Assembly: GCA_038049695.1 (NCBI GenBank)
Contig: CP142457.1
Span: 61,996,501-62,060,500, forward strand
DNA length: 64,000 nucleotides
DNA from: Cinnamomum chago
Lineage: Eukaryota; Streptophyta; Magnoliopsida; Laurales; Lauraceae
Direction of reading: 5' to 3'
Made by a program: the position numbers and the translations under genes. The notes beneath the pieces were generated by a model, which saw only the letters and a list, made by a program, of their open reading frames with translations, was not told where the DNA came from and ran no database searches. This document shows positions 1 through 12,179 of the stretch, one piece after another (the stretch's first letter is position 1; every line of letters starts with the position of its first letter).

Positions 1-1087
1 GATCACGAATGAATTTTGATCCTTTAGCTGTGTTTGGGCTTCTAGAAATGATGCACGAGTCAAATCATGATTTTGGGGCCCAAAGGAAGAAAAAACCTGA
101 AAAAAAAAAAACTATATTGCAAAATCATCTCGATTATTGTATTGTGGCAACTCAATGGTCTAGAAAAAGTGGTCATTTTCTCATTATCCACGATGAATTA
201 TGCCGCGGAATTTGACCTCATAGTTATTTTTGGCCTTCTTGAGAGAATTAACAATTTAAATTTTGTAAAAGAGCACATAAATTTTCAGAAATCATGATTT
301 AACGGTTTGCATTTTTTGCAATTATCTCAAAGACTTTGAAGAAGAAAGGAGTGATATTTGATCATATAGTTGTTTTGGGCTTTTAAACCTGATTAACGAT
401 TCAAATCCGGATTGTGGGACCCACAAAATAGGTTTCCAAACACAAAACAGATAACCTTATAACCTATCGCCTGGGGATATTGTTGCTCCGCTTTCTTTTT
501 CTTCTTTGATTTGTAAGGTAAAACAGGGGGAGGTCGGACGCTGGAAATAATCGGATGCATGGATAGGGAAATTCTTAGCATCCATTTTCTATGCTTTACC
601 AAATGTTGGTTTTCCATGGAAATAGGGAAAACGGGATAAAGGAATTTGCGGAGCAGACGGTAACAAATTGTCTTCGGGCTTCGGAATGATTCTATGTGGT
701 TTGAATTTCTATTTAATTAATTTTGGTAAACAAGCTCGTGATTAGCACGGGTAATTTTGCTAATGTACATATTAAGCTGGAGCAGTAAAAACCATATTGA
801 GCAAATTTCGAAATTGGTCCATACATCTCAAAGAAGGGACTATATATGCATCCATGTGGCTGTGCCCACAAATGAGTAGGATCCCATGTTTTATAAATGA
901 ATGCATTTTTAGAAATTTTCTGAACACTGTTTGCCTGGCTAGCCCAATAGCCTCTAAAAATAGATGGCCAGGATTGAACCGCTTCCACTATTTGAACCAT
1001 ACGAGTTCGTCCGTATCAAACCAGGTGTCCCGTTATCATCTTCTCTCGTAACGTTACTTCCCACGGTCGTGTCGGACTCGAACCGAC
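1..1087. other. 5' flank with no recognisable gene
   Basis: AT-rich intergenic DNA. Short open frames here show no family motif and no splice structure. The last few hundred bases are presumably promoter and 5' leader of the fibrillin gene that starts at 1088. I could not fix a TATA box with confidence; a TATAAAT-like string lies near 890. Confidence 0.5.
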
Positions 1088-2197
1088 ATGGCGCTCCTCC
1101 TCAGCTCCCATCCTTCTCTTCTCTCCCAAAACCCTAAAAATCTCCGCATCTACTTCCTTCGATCTCCAAATCCCTCTCTCTCCCTCTCTTCAATCCCTCC
1201 CACAAACCCTAGATTCCCCTCTCTCCGCATTCGATCCACCTTTTCCGACGGAGATCAGGAAATCGGCCCGATTCGCAGGAAAATCCCGATCGAAGGGACT
1301 TCCTCGAGTGAAGAAGATCCCGCAGAGGGTACTGTTGCGGAACCAGTCGAGGAAATTGAGGAGAAACCTTCAGTTGTGGACGAATGGGGAGAGAAAGCTG
1401 AATACGAAGAGGTGAATTCGACCACGAAGCTTTCTGAGGCCGATCCGCCCAAGGACGAAGACGAATGGGGAAATGATGTAGCGGGTTCTTCTGATTATCT
1501 TTCCGGAAATGGCAATGCGGTTGTGATTGTTAAGCTTGGGGAGTTGAAACGGTGTTTGGTGGATTCGGTTTATGGAACTGAGTATGGGTTTCGAGCATCG
1601 GCTGAGACTAGGGCGGAGGTGGTGGAGCTTGTTAATAAACTTGAAGCCGGTAATCCCACTCCGGCGCCAATGGAGGAAGCGGCCCTTATAGGTGGAAATT
1701 GGGTTCTTCTGTAAGTTTGCAGATGATTACTCTTCTTCTTTTTACCTCATGCTACTGCAGTTATAGTGTTATTTTTCTTGATTAGTTTTATTTTTCAATG
1801 AACCATTGAAAGTAAAGCTACAGTAGGTTTGGTTTTTTGGAGTTACTAGCTTTTTAATTGTATGTGCAATGGACTGAAGTTGAAAAAACAAAATTTATGT
1901 AGAAATGGCCACTAACTACCCATCATACATTACCCAGCATGGTTGTCTAATACTCCAATCCCTCAGATGACCCACTAAAAAGGTGAATTTGGATGGTAGA
2001 GTTGCATGGTGTTTGAGTGTTTTGGTGGGATGGTTGGTTGTCTTGTCTAGTCCACTATTTGCCATGGGTGGGGCAAAATTTGGTCACAATAGTATGTTCT
2101 CCACTGCCCCCAAGTTTTGTCAGCTTTAATTCTTAATTGAATTGGGATGAATAAGTCAGAAAACAATTTTTGTTTTGGGTACATGAACTGTATGTAT

Positions 2198-2231
<34 letters not shown>

Positions 2232-5200
2232 TGGGGGATGGTCAATTAGTCATTCCCTTAGCCATCCAGACCCACATTTCTAACTGATTCTTCACTTCTT
2301 GGGATGCTTCAGATTTAGGAAGAAGCAGGAGAACCCTACAAATCTAGACAAGGGACTAAAACATCAGCATCAGACCAGATTTCAGCTAGAAAAAGAAAAA
2401 TAATGATATATATCAGACTTTTGAGTATAGGTATCAGCAAATCGGCCCGATCATTATGTTTTCATTTTTTTATTCTTTAAAAGGATCTAGAAATAGAATG
2501 ACAAAAAATTCTGGAATTTCTGGGTTTTAGAGATTAGTGGGCCTATTTTATTTGTATGTCAGGTCTTGTACTATCGTAGGACATTGTTTCATCCCGTGTC
2601 ATATGCGAAGGTTAGTTCTATAGTTCTACAGTTTTTTTAACATAAAGATCCATTAATGATAAACTCATAATGCTAGCTAACAAAAGTTGTGAGATTTAAA
2701 TGTCAAAAGTGGCTTATGTCTGGATTTGAACAATGTTAGAAGTATGTACAGGCAGCGCCCTGGTTCGATGATTCACGTCATAGCTCTGATGTCCCCTGCC
2801 CATCTTTTATGCTATGCCCATTTTCATGTCTACAAATGCTGTTGTCATTAATCACCAAAGAGAACTACCTAGACCAATGAAATCTACAACTTTCAAGAGT
2901 AAGATATCTTCAGCTTTATGGACTACATATTAACTAATCATCATCATCAAAGCCTTGTCCCGACTATGTTGGGGTGAGTTACATGAATTCTGTTTTGCCA
3001 TTCTAGTCTACCCGGAATGTCATTTTCTCAAAATTCATGTTGCAGTTGTGACAAGGTTTTATGCCGGTTGTCAACCCACCTGACGAAACCCTCCTTTATC
3101 TGGCTTGGAACTGGCAGTTGCAGCAAATTGGCAGAGTTAGAATATGCATTAACTGGAAAGTTAAAATAATTTGGAATGCGTTCTTGTGATAAGTGACATC
3201 AACAAGAGCTACTATTTTGGCCTATTAACATTCAAGTTCAATCACACTCACACTACTAAATCCCTAATCGATGCCCCTCACATAGGCCCAAACAACATTC
3301 CCATTAGTGTCTAAGTCCTTATGGTTCAAAGATGTATCACCGACATTCGTTTAGTCTTCTCAATGGGAAGATGCAATAACAAATATGGAGACAATGTTCA
3401 CTGCTCCAACTCCATCTTTTGACCTCTCTCTACAAATTTAAATCTATGTATTTATATCATACGGGCATCATATATAAAATGAAGAGTCCCCAATACTAAC
3501 AAATCTTCTCAAAATAGTTACATATAACCTAACCTTAGTACAAAAGTAATAATCACAGCCTACATCAGTTTGCATTTCTCCTCTTTTTGTCAAAAATAAT
3601 AGGAGATCCATATCTGCTGTATTGATGCTACAAGGGTATATGGTATATCCACCGATATCCCATATCGATTTTCCCAAAAAATGGATACTTATCAGGCGAT
3701 ACACACTATATTGGTTGTTTTTTAATCCATGATTCAGGACAGAACACTTCTAAATAAATACTAGTTGTTCATAGATCTGCCATTTTTGTTGTCATATATG
3801 TATGTGTGTGTGTATAATGACAGGCATTTCCCTGTAGTATATAACCCGACGGGACTATTCCCACGGGCGCACGCACGAAACCCACACACACACATGCACC
3901 GGGTAAGTCTGGGGTGATGATATAATTGGAACTCTATTATCATAATATTAAAGTCAGTTGATGGATATCTGAGCAGGCTAACTTGGAAAAATTTTACCAA
4001 TTCTTTTTTTTTTATTAGAGAATTTTTACCACTTCTATCAAATTAACTATTCAAATTTCAGTATAAAAAATCTTCAGGTTTGATTCCAGTTGAATTTATT
4101 TCTAAATTAAGTAACTCAAACCACTTTGTGAAACTGTAAAATGATTTTTTAGAGAGGGAGGGAGGGTTTGGATGTGGGAAGCTTTATGTCTTTGAATTTT
4201 GTGTTTTCTGTATGCTGTTTCCTTCCCCACAAATTGACTTTGGGAGTTGTTTAAAATTTCAGGTACACAGCTTTTTCTGAGCTGCTTCCTCTTATAGCAG
4301 CTGGGACATTGCCACTGTTAAAGCTTAAAAGGATATCCCAAGAGATTGACACTGGAAGCTTCACCATAAAGAACACTGCAGCCTATTCCAGCCCTTTTGC
4401 TACTTTCTCCTTTAGTGCAGTTGCTTCTTTTGAAGTTCGAAGTCCTTCGAGGATACAGGTAACCATCATCCTGGGAGCATAGGTGGTTATTGATACTGTG
4501 GAAATGTCTTATAACTACAAGACGAACTTCTCAAAACATGAGCCTGCAAAATTTTATGTGACCACGCACACCTGTATTTCTGCTTAAAGCAGAAATACCT
4601 GCACTAGTATGATTTATCAACTGAAGGATTTGTGACTATCTTCGTCATTGATGCCTTACCGACCCATCTCATTGTGGTTTTGTGCAAACTCATGAAAATG
4701 TTTGGCAAACTCATACAGCTGATTACCTGTTTGATGCAGTTCTCCTTTGCCTGCGCTTGGTAGCAATACTACCAAGATATGGCATGGCTAAAAGCATTCA
4801 TGACTATCATCATCAACATAGCCTTATTCTGTACTTAAGAGTTCAAAGCTAGGGTGATACGATGGTGGTGATTTTTAACTATTCTCCTATCCAAGTAGTT
4901 CCCTAAACATCCTGCCTAACACTGTGCATTGGCACTGGCCTAGGTGTGCTCTACATGTTTCATTGCTCATTTGCAAGTGTCCAGATCACTACTTTATATA
5001 TCTATATTTCAAATGGTTGCCCATTGATTGCATGTGCAGGCCAAGAAAGTTCCTTTGATCCCAAGGTGCCTCCGGTGGCAGTTACCTTAGATGGTGTTCC
5101 CTCTGTTGTTACTAAACGGGCACTGAGAGAGATAACTGATAAGAGAGTTTTCTGCCTTTCTTGAAGCCTTAAATTAAATATCGTAGAATGGGTGTTGTTT

Positions 5201-5991
5201 TAGAGCATTTTTCGGTTTGTCTTATTGTATGTGATTGGCAGTGCTGCTTATTTGACTTGATGATTTTCTTTAAAAATATTTCGCTTTTTTGGGGTTATCT
5301 CTAGAGTTAGCTTCTCACGCTTCTTCTTTTGTATTTCTTTTTTCTTTGTCATTGTATATTTTACAGTGACCTAATAAGAGAGTCGGGACTTACCTAACTA
5401 CTTGGCCGCTAGTGAATATGTTGAATTTTAGCTGAACGGCTGTTTCTAGTGAGATATATGATGAAATTGAGTTGCATTTATTTATTCGCATATGAACCTG
5501 ATTACCTCTGGGTGATTATCTCATCCTAAATTTATCTGCAAGGGAGGACTCTTTTTTTTTTTTTTCTTTTCAACCTCTGATAATTTTTTTATACCATTGC
5601 CTTTTGAACTTTTCCTGTCAGTGCGGCCTTCTGGAACTATGGGTCTGTTAATCAATGGGTTCATCGGAATGTGCAGGTCAAATTCAAGGAAGGAGTCTTC
5701 CCACCTCCGGAGATATCGTCAAGCATTGATCTCCCAGAAAGCATTGATTTTTTTGGGCAGAAAGTTGACTTATTGCCCGTGCAACGGTCACTCAACCCTG
5801 TGCAGGAGGCTGTGGCAAACATTTTACGTACGATTTCCGGTCAGCCACCTCTCAAAGTTCCGATTCCTGGGGAAAGGTCTCAGTCATGGCTTGTGACAAC
5901 TTACCTTGACCAAGATCTTCGAATTTCTAGGGGCGATGGTGGCTTGTTTGTGCTTGTGAAGGAAGGCAGTGCCCTATTAGAAGATCAGTAG
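1088..5991 (+). CDS. FBN2: Plastid fibrillin / plastid-lipid-associated protein, FBN2 (PAP3) type, three exons
   Basis: Exons 1088-1710, 4263-4458 and 5677-5991 join into 378 codons (377 aa). Both introns have GT-AG ends (gtaagt donor after exon 1; gtgcag acceptor before exon 3) and the frame is kept across phases 2 and 0. Fibrillins are lipocalin-like proteins of plastoglobules and thylakoids that bind lipids. The Ser/Pro/Arg-rich first ~50 residues look like a plastid transit peptide. A long acidic linker (about residues 50-140, with two DEWG/DEWGN motifs) precedes the PAP/fibrillin domain: LKRCLVDSVYGT, a central YTAFSELLPL block in exon 2, FEVRSPSRIQ at the exon 2/3 junction, and a C-terminal YLDQDLRISRGDGGLFVLVK block. 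Length and acidic linker match the FBN2/PAP3 group (about 376 aa in Arabidopsis, from memory). The ATG is the only one giving a transit peptide. Intron 1 is long (2.55 kb) and carries a G30 tract and an interspersed repeat. The gene looks intact; assignment to the FBN2 subgroup is an inference from domain order. Confidence 0.93.
2201..2230 (+). repeat. Homopolymer tract of 30 G
   Basis: An uninterrupted run of thirty G lies in intron 1 of the fibrillin gene, followed by ATGGGGGATGG. So long a G run is unusual in plant DNA. It could fold as a G-quadruplex or form an R-loop on transcription, and its length is also prone to sequencing error. Confidence 0.9.
2930..3125 (+). repeat. Interspersed repeat of the 'catcatcatcaaagccttgtcc' class
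   Basis: It holds the string catcatcaaagccttgtccc followed by ttggggtgagttacatgaat, and 100 bp later a block reading gccggttgtcaacccacc and tgacgaaaccctcctttatc. I recognise this combination from many plant genomes as a dispersed repeat. It sits inside fibrillin intron 1, and a shorter echo (catcatcaacatagccttatt) is near 4808. The transposon class is not clear to me. Confidence 0.55.
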
Positions 5992-6588
5992 GGGCTTATA
6001 ATCAGGTTGTATTAATAAAACAATAAAAATGTGGGATGTAGTCCGACTATTTGGTTTGTATCAATTGTTGGACATAGATGTTTTGCAATACAAAATAGTG
6101 ATTAAGTTGGGGAGGGGTGATGTTAAACATCTTCATACCTCTCTCTCTCTCTCACTCACACGCGCGCACACCTCCCCAGATTGAACAACTTAGGTTGCAC
6201 TGTTTACACACTTTTCATGTTCTAAATGTCTAACGTTTGCTAGAGCAGGTGACTGGGTATTCCTGCTCTTGTATTTTTAAAGGTTTCTGACTTCGTTGGC
6301 TCTTTGTTTTTAATTTTATTTTCCCAGATATATATTTCGATATTTCATGTTACTAATTCTCCCGAGTGCTTCCATTGTTTTTCATTCATTCCAGTACTTT
6401 TATCTGCTCTGATGCTTCTTTATTTCTTATGTTAATCTTTTATTGTTAGCCAATCTGACTCATAGTTGAGCGTCTTTAGATGGGTAGGTTTAGGGACATT
6501 ATTTTCTACTGCTTTATTCCATTGTTACTGGCTCTTTGGATCTACGGTAGTAATCTTTAATGGCCTTAAGCAGCCTGAAACCCATTTA

Positions 6589-6825
6589 GGCTGCGTTTGG
6601 TCATAGCAACTATTGATAGCGATTGAAGTTATGTAGATGCTGATGCTAAAAGCTGGGGGGGGGGGGGGGCCGAGATTATGGAATATCAGTGATTTGAGGC
6701 TTTAGAAGCTGTCGTTATTGCTGTAGCTTGTCGTTGTGTTGTATTTGCGTTTAGTGCCCCCCCCCCCAACGATTTAGCCAATCGCTGTACCAATCGTTAG
6801 GAAGTTGTTACAGCCAAATGCACCC
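6589..6825. mobile_element. Tourist-like (PIF/Harbinger) MITE, 237 bp
   Basis: The termini are GGCTGCGTTTGG and, reverse-complemented, GGGTGCATTTGG, flanked by TTA on both sides (6586-6588 and 6826-6828). The TTA target and GTTTGG-type terminal inverted repeat (TIR) are the PIF/Harbinger signature. It contains a G15 tract (6655-6669) and, about 90 bp on, a C9 run that could pair with it. No coding capacity. Confidence 0.8.
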
Positions 6826-7549
6826 TTACTTTCATGTGAATGCTTCAAGCAACAGCATTGTGGTTGTATTATGAGTGTAAAAACTTGTGAATGGAAATGA
6901 AGTCGGATGCTTTTGAAACTGAAGTAGCAAATGAGGGTGGATTTCATCTGTCAATTGTCTTGAGTATCATGCAGTTGCAAATGAAGTTTGGCACGTCATT
7001 GAAGAACAAGAGGGCATATGAACTAATTATGTGATTCCAAAATGCTAATAGCTTAAGCAATGTTATAAAAGAAGAAAATGCTAAACCTTAATATAGATCG
7101 ATCAATTGATCCAAGAGCTTTCTGGTTCTCCATGTGACTGGAAAAAGAGCATCCATTGATAATATCATCCTTGCCATTAAAACCCCGTCTCTGGATCATT
7201 TATGAACCCATCTTTGGATCGTCTACTCCATTTCCTGAGTCACTGAAAAACTCAAGCAAAATCCACCTCAAATCATGTGGGGATGGATTGACTTTTTTGC
7301 ATCATTGTCATAATGTTTGCATGATGTTTTGCTTTAAAATGCACCGACGAGGTGTGTTGATTGGGCTTGCAGTGGGGAAAATACAGTTAAAAAATGAAAT
7401 TTGATTTGAGTATGTGTGTTACGATTATTTTGGCTTTTCACAGTGGATCCTCAAAAACTGAGAAGAGATCACCACCTTCTTTCAAACGAATCCAAAACAC
7501 GATGAGAATTCTTGAGACACTTTTTTCTTAATCTCTGGTAAATACTCAG

Positions 7550-7665
7550 GCACCTACACTAACCCTAATCCAGTCCCTCACCATTAACGCTAGGGATCAA
7601 TCATAAATTATTTGTGTGGTAGGGAGGTGTCTTACTACTGAGCTATCTTATCATAAGTTGAGAAT
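7550..7665 (-). mobile_element. Putative tRNA-derived SINE head
   Basis: On the minus strand an A-box-like TAGCTCAGTAG (near 7650) is followed about 45 nt later by a B-box-like TGATTGATCCC (near 7600). That is the internal Pol III promoter of tRNA-derived SINEs. No target-site duplication could be fixed, so the ends are approximate. Confidence 0.4.
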
Positions 7666-7828
7666 AAGAGTTGAAATGCATGGATAAAATCGGAACTTTG
7701 CCAACTTGGTCACTTTTTTTCTTGTCATTCAATCTCACATTAACAACCATGCATCTAACTAGCGGAGCCTCATCCCATGCCAAAAGTTCCTTTTGTTCTT
7801 CAAATGCACATCCCAAAAAGAGAGATGC

Positions 7829-7980
7829 TCATGTGAGAGCATCTCTCACATCTCTCACCTTATTATGAGAGATAAAAGTGGAGTCTTCACATTTAAGTTG
7901 TTGACATTAGATATAGATGTGAGGGCCTCCACCACCTTATCCCTCATAGTAAGGTGAGAGATACTCTCATAGGAGCACCT
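7829..7980. repeat. Foldback MITE of the GAGAGATAAGG family, copy 1
   Basis: Inverted arms built from ctctcaccttattatgagag and ctcatagtaaggtgagag surround a core with acatttaagttgttgacatt and gatgtgagggcctcc. The same core and arms recur near 16.9-17.2, 41.7 and 60.6 kb. No protein is encoded. The superfamily is undetermined. Confidence 0.75.
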
Positions 7981-10169
7981 TCCTATGCCGTTAATATTAC
8001 ATAGTTGCAATGAGATGATATTGAGAGGCTTTCAAAAAAATTAGCTTTAAAGAATCCACAGTGGATATTTAGGCAAATTTTTTAGAACATTCAGATATTA
8101 CATTATTCCTCATCAACTAATTTATTGATGAGAATTTTCTCACACGAGCAAATGAAAACACCATCTTTTCCCTTTTTCTTGTTCCTCAGACAAGATTCGT
8201 TAGGGCCAGTTTAGAACCTTACTAGATTAGTAAAAGTTAAGTAAAGCCTTCATTCAGACAATGGGTCAATTCAATAGCACTATAATTCAAAATTTTCTCC
8301 ATATTTTTTTAAAAATGATAAAAAAAAACCACCTCTTTTTCCCACTAAAAGATCAAAAAGTAAAAAAAAATTTATACCAAATAATTAAAAATAAAATATT
8401 ATTATAACCCTACTATATTTTATTCTCGCTTGATTGAATCATTTACTACACTTTATTTTACATATAAAATTACCATATGTGCCCTCAAGAGCACCAAAAG
8501 GTGATGCAAAATATCTCCTTTTCTTGTCAAAAATATCTCTTCACCAGTCCCACCCTGACGTGAACATTGGCTCACATTCAATTGCTCAGGTATCTGCCTC
8601 CCAGTTGGATGGCTTAGTTGATAGTGATATATGAGACGGGTAAAAGAGACATCAAAGTTCCATATTTCTTTGTAGCCTAGAGTGGAGGATCTAATAAAAA
8701 AAAATTCAAAACCCCTCTCTACCTATTGATGGAGACCACTTGGATGAATGTAATTTATATGAGAGAAAGTAAATGATGGCTCGGATGTTGATCGGGGTGT
8801 AATCATTTGATGGTGTTTTCATTCAAGTGGGTTAAGATTTAATCATTTTATAAGTTTTTGGTGTCTTTTCATAAAATCTAAAAGTGGATTCAACTTGGAT
8901 CAATTTTCAAATCAGATTAATTTGTCAATATGATAATGGGAAGAGACAACAGGTTTAAAGGTGAAGTTTCAATTGAATAGGAGATTAAGGTATGTTATTT
9001 GAAATGGTCTAGTGACGTGCAAGAAAAACTCATTGGACATAGTTTATGCATGATATATATTACAAACATACATGTTCAAACACAACAGGAAGAAAGAAAA
9101 ACTGAATCCCCGAGTTCAAGGAGTAGAACTCCACATGGGACCCATTTGTTGAAAACCCCAGCCGCTCAAATTTTGGCCCTCCCGATATATATGCAATAGT
9201 CCTAAATTTTATTTCAATAGGAATTGACATTTTCATAAGATTCACTGTGTAGTAAAAAAAAACCATCAATTGTATGAAGTGAAAATTTACTTAACTGCTT
9301 GCAATGTATGTGGTATTGCACAAATCATACATATAAATCACTGATTTGACATCACAAAGAAAGAAGATTAAGTTTGAGATATCACAAAAATTAAAAAAAA
9401 TTTATAGTGTAGTATTAAATGGCATTTTTGTCTATTCCCATAACCATAAGTCCATTACATATATTCATATGGAGGGAGATTATTAAAATTTCAGGAGAGA
9501 GGGAGAAAATCCATGTTGACTGTTCTGTGAAAAGCCCTTGATTATGTGTATATATATTTTTATTTAAATAAAGCGATCTATGGCGAAACTAATTTCTATT
9601 GGGATAAAAGTTAGGAATACTTGATAAATTAGGAGTGACTAACTTAGATTTTCAATGGATAGGTCCAATGTTCAACTTTGAATTTCTCTAAGTTAAAGCT
9701 TGAGAGGACCTGGCTCCAAAAACTAGCATACAGATATAATGAATAATGAGAAGCATGATATAGATTGTTGAATAGTAAAACTCAAAAAGCCAAACATTGG
9801 GCAATGCTTAATGATGATGATGAGAGGTGACCCTATTGTTTTTTTTTTTTTTAACAAAATGGATTACTTGTCCCATTTGCTTTTGGGAGAAATAATTAAT
9901 GTTAAACCAATATGAAGATGGGAAGCCTATGGTTGAGTTGTTAATATCTACCTTTAAATTAAGACAACGACATCGATTGTTACCTTGAAAACCACCTATT
10001 GGGATAAGACTATGCAAAAGCATTCCGCCGGGACCTTAATTTATGTCCCAATTAATAATTAGGTCCCCTCAATGTTCAGTTGGTTCTATATCAATTTATC
10101 AAATTACTTGGTCATAGTATGATGCTTTATACAATTTATCTACTTAATATATTCACTCTACAATATTAA

Positions 10170-10426
10170 GGGTGTGCTTGTATAACCAAAAAAACGCAAA
10201 AACCGGTCCCACCTATATTAACGTCAGATTCACTGTAGCTCCGCAAATCCGCGAGTTTGTGGATTCCGCGGATCCTATGGGGGGTGGTCTGACTTCCAAA
10301 ATATTTGCAAACAAGGATTTCTCTCTTCCTCCCTGTGCTTTTCCACGCTGATCCAAACGTGGATTTTCCACGGGATTGCGGAAAAATGACAGAAATCCTC
10401 TCTGAGGATGTGTACCAAACATGCCC
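10170..10426 (-). mobile_element. Tourist-like (PIF/Harbinger) MITE, short deletion derivative
   Basis: It is flanked by TAA on both sides (10167-10169 and 10427-10429). The end near 10426 (GGGCATGTTTGGTA on the minus strand) and roughly the next 240 bp nearly match the start of the 860-bp element at 35512, in the opposite orientation. The other terminus is more diverged (GGGTGTGCTTGTATA). It is therefore a shorter sibling of that element that has lost most of the interior. Confidence 0.8.
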
Positions 10427-10533
10427 TAAAAGAAAAAAAAAATGCACTACAAAAATCAGTTTTGGATGGGGTTCGAACTTCCTTTCCAGGCATCACTCAT
10501 CATACATACATGAGAAAAGAGTTCCGTTGAGGG

Positions 10534-10745
10534 CAGATTCGGAGCTAGGAGTAAGGGCTGAAGCCCCAATCCATACCTGAAAAAAAGATTAGGATTCTTA
10601 AGAATCTCTACAAATTCTAAAGGCCCCCCCCCACCCGGACAGATTCGGAGCCAGGAGTAAGGGCTGAAGCCCCAATCCATACCTGAAAAAGAGATTAGGA
10701 TTCTTAAGAATCTCTACAAATTCTAAAGGCGCCCCCCCGCCCCCG
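10534..10745 (+). repeat. Two-copy tandem repeat, 106-bp period
   Basis: Copies start at 10534 and 10640 with cagattcggagc(t/c)aggagt, run through gggctgaagccccaatcc and gattcttaagaatctc, and end in a C-rich tract. The tracts differ between copies; the rest is nearly identical. GGGCTGAAGCCCC and GATTCTTAAGAATC are short palindromes inside each unit. Confidence 0.85.
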
Positions 10746-10804
10746 CCCCGACATCGACATTTGTTAAACATTGGGTACCAAATTGAGTTTCAAAAAGTCT
10801 AGTC

Positions 10805-10852
10805 GGCCCGAATATGGGGACCGGGTGCTGGCCCGGTCCCCATATTCGGGCC
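10805..10852. repeat. Perfect 21-bp inverted repeat with 6-nt loop
   Basis: The left arm (10805-10825, ggcccgaatatggggaccgg plus g) and right arm (10832-10852) are exactly complementary, with loop TGCTGG. The stem is GC-rich and very stable. It lies outside any gene or transposon end I can identify. Confidence 0.9.
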
Positions 10853-11633
10853 ATGTAGCATTTCCCATTGAGTTTATGGGGTCTGCCTCTGGTTGATGAT
10901 GAATCAGTCAATAAAGTAGTCGGTTTCTTGCACTGCTGCAGAGCGACTTTGAAAATGGAAGGTGCTGATCTGATCTAGCATTTCCATTATGTATGATAAG
11001 TGGGACACCAACTGATAAAAGAGGGCGCGGCTAAAGAATCCTGACCAAATTTCAAAATCCCCGGCTTTACAGCTACGAACGCTCCTTTTGTTCTCAACTT
11101 TCGCTAGCTAGAAATTAGTGAAGTGACTTCGGATCGGCTCCAACGGCACACTAGAAATTCTTATTCCACTGCCCGAACTTTTTTAAATTCAAATTTTCAT
11201 AATAAACCGTTGTATCTGATTTTGTCTTGTGCTTCTGCTCTCCCATCCATTTGGATGGCCAATGACCCCCTATCATCACAATGAGCAAGTAAAATTAAGG
11301 TCCATAAACACGGTCAGATGAGCTCCAATGTGGCTAGGGCTTGATCTTGTATAGACCATTTTATTTTCCTTCCTCAAGAGGATTCTGAATCGATGCAAGA
11401 GCCTTTTTTTAATTAACAGTTGAGCTACAATTGGAGGTAATTCTGAACCTGTGCAAGGGCATAACTTTATTTTGACACTATGAGAGGGTGGGATATATAT
11501 ATATTTTGGCTAGGTTAGCCAACTGGCCAGAGTGATAGAAACTTCACCAGTAGCAGTGTAGTGTCTCCTGTTGTCCATTTTTCCTTGTTATTTTTATTAT
11601 CACCCTCGTCCTCACTCCCTTAATCAGTCCAAC

Positions 11634-11816
11634 ATTTTTTTTTTTTTTTTTTTTTGATATCAGAGGGTTCACAACCCTTTGGGTTGGATTAATCCCTCCG
11701 GGCCCAGAGGAAAGCCGGGTAAACTCCCCTGTAGCCCCAGTGTGGTAGTGCAGTTTCGAACCTACAACTTCAGGGTGCAAACCGTAGTCCTAGGCCAACT
11801 GAGCTACCCCTTGAAA
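11634..11816 (-). mobile_element. Complete tRNA-derived SINE with 14-bp TSD
   Basis: On the minus strand it starts with AAGGGGTAGCTCAGTTGGCC (A box), carries GGTTCGAAACT (B box) about 40 nt on, and ends in a poly(A) tail seen as the T run at 11635-11656. The perfect duplication ttaatcagtccaac flanks it at 11620-11633 and 11817-11830. A 3'-end fragment of the same family lies at 61810. Confidence 0.92.
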
Positions 11817-12179
11817 TTAATCAGTCCAACGTATCATCACTTCATTTCGGTTCTATGACTATCCATCTTTTAAAAGCTGATTGTCTCTGTTACTAGTGCC
11901 ATTACAAGTGGGCCAATTGCTCCCATGGACGTGTAAATCACAACCCAAATTTGATAAATAGAATGCCCACGTGGGAGTGTTTGGACTACTGCATTCGTAC
12001 CAGTCCCAGCTAAGCATTTCAATATCGCCCTGTTAAAACGGACGTTGCCCTATTAAATTCAAAAGCACCACTTGTGTCTAGTCCTAGTCCAAAAAAAAAA
12101 CCCTCCTCATCTTTCCCTTTCTCCTTCTTCCTCCTTTTACTTTACCCCCAACACCTCCATCTCTCTCTCTCTCGGCAGC

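Larger units (their letters stand above)
5992..12179. other. Intergenic region rich in small repeats
   Basis: No gene is recognised between the fibrillin and the small membrane-protein gene. A CT/CA-rich stretch lies just after the fibrillin stop (about 6140-6175). The region holds two Tourist-like MITEs, a tRNA-like SINE head, one GAGAGATAAGG foldback, a 106-bp tandem repeat, a perfect 21-bp hairpin and a complete SINE, listed separately. The remaining open frames are short and lack motifs. Confidence 0.6.

Noticed and set aside
1070..1087. gtcggactcgaaccgac just before the fibrillin ATG, resembling a tRNA T-arm
   Set aside because: No A box, acceptor stem or tRNA fold around it; it is part of the leader.
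4946..5164. Open frame inside fibrillin intron 2
   Set aside because: It lies between good splice sites that give a full-length fibrillin without it, and it has no known motif.
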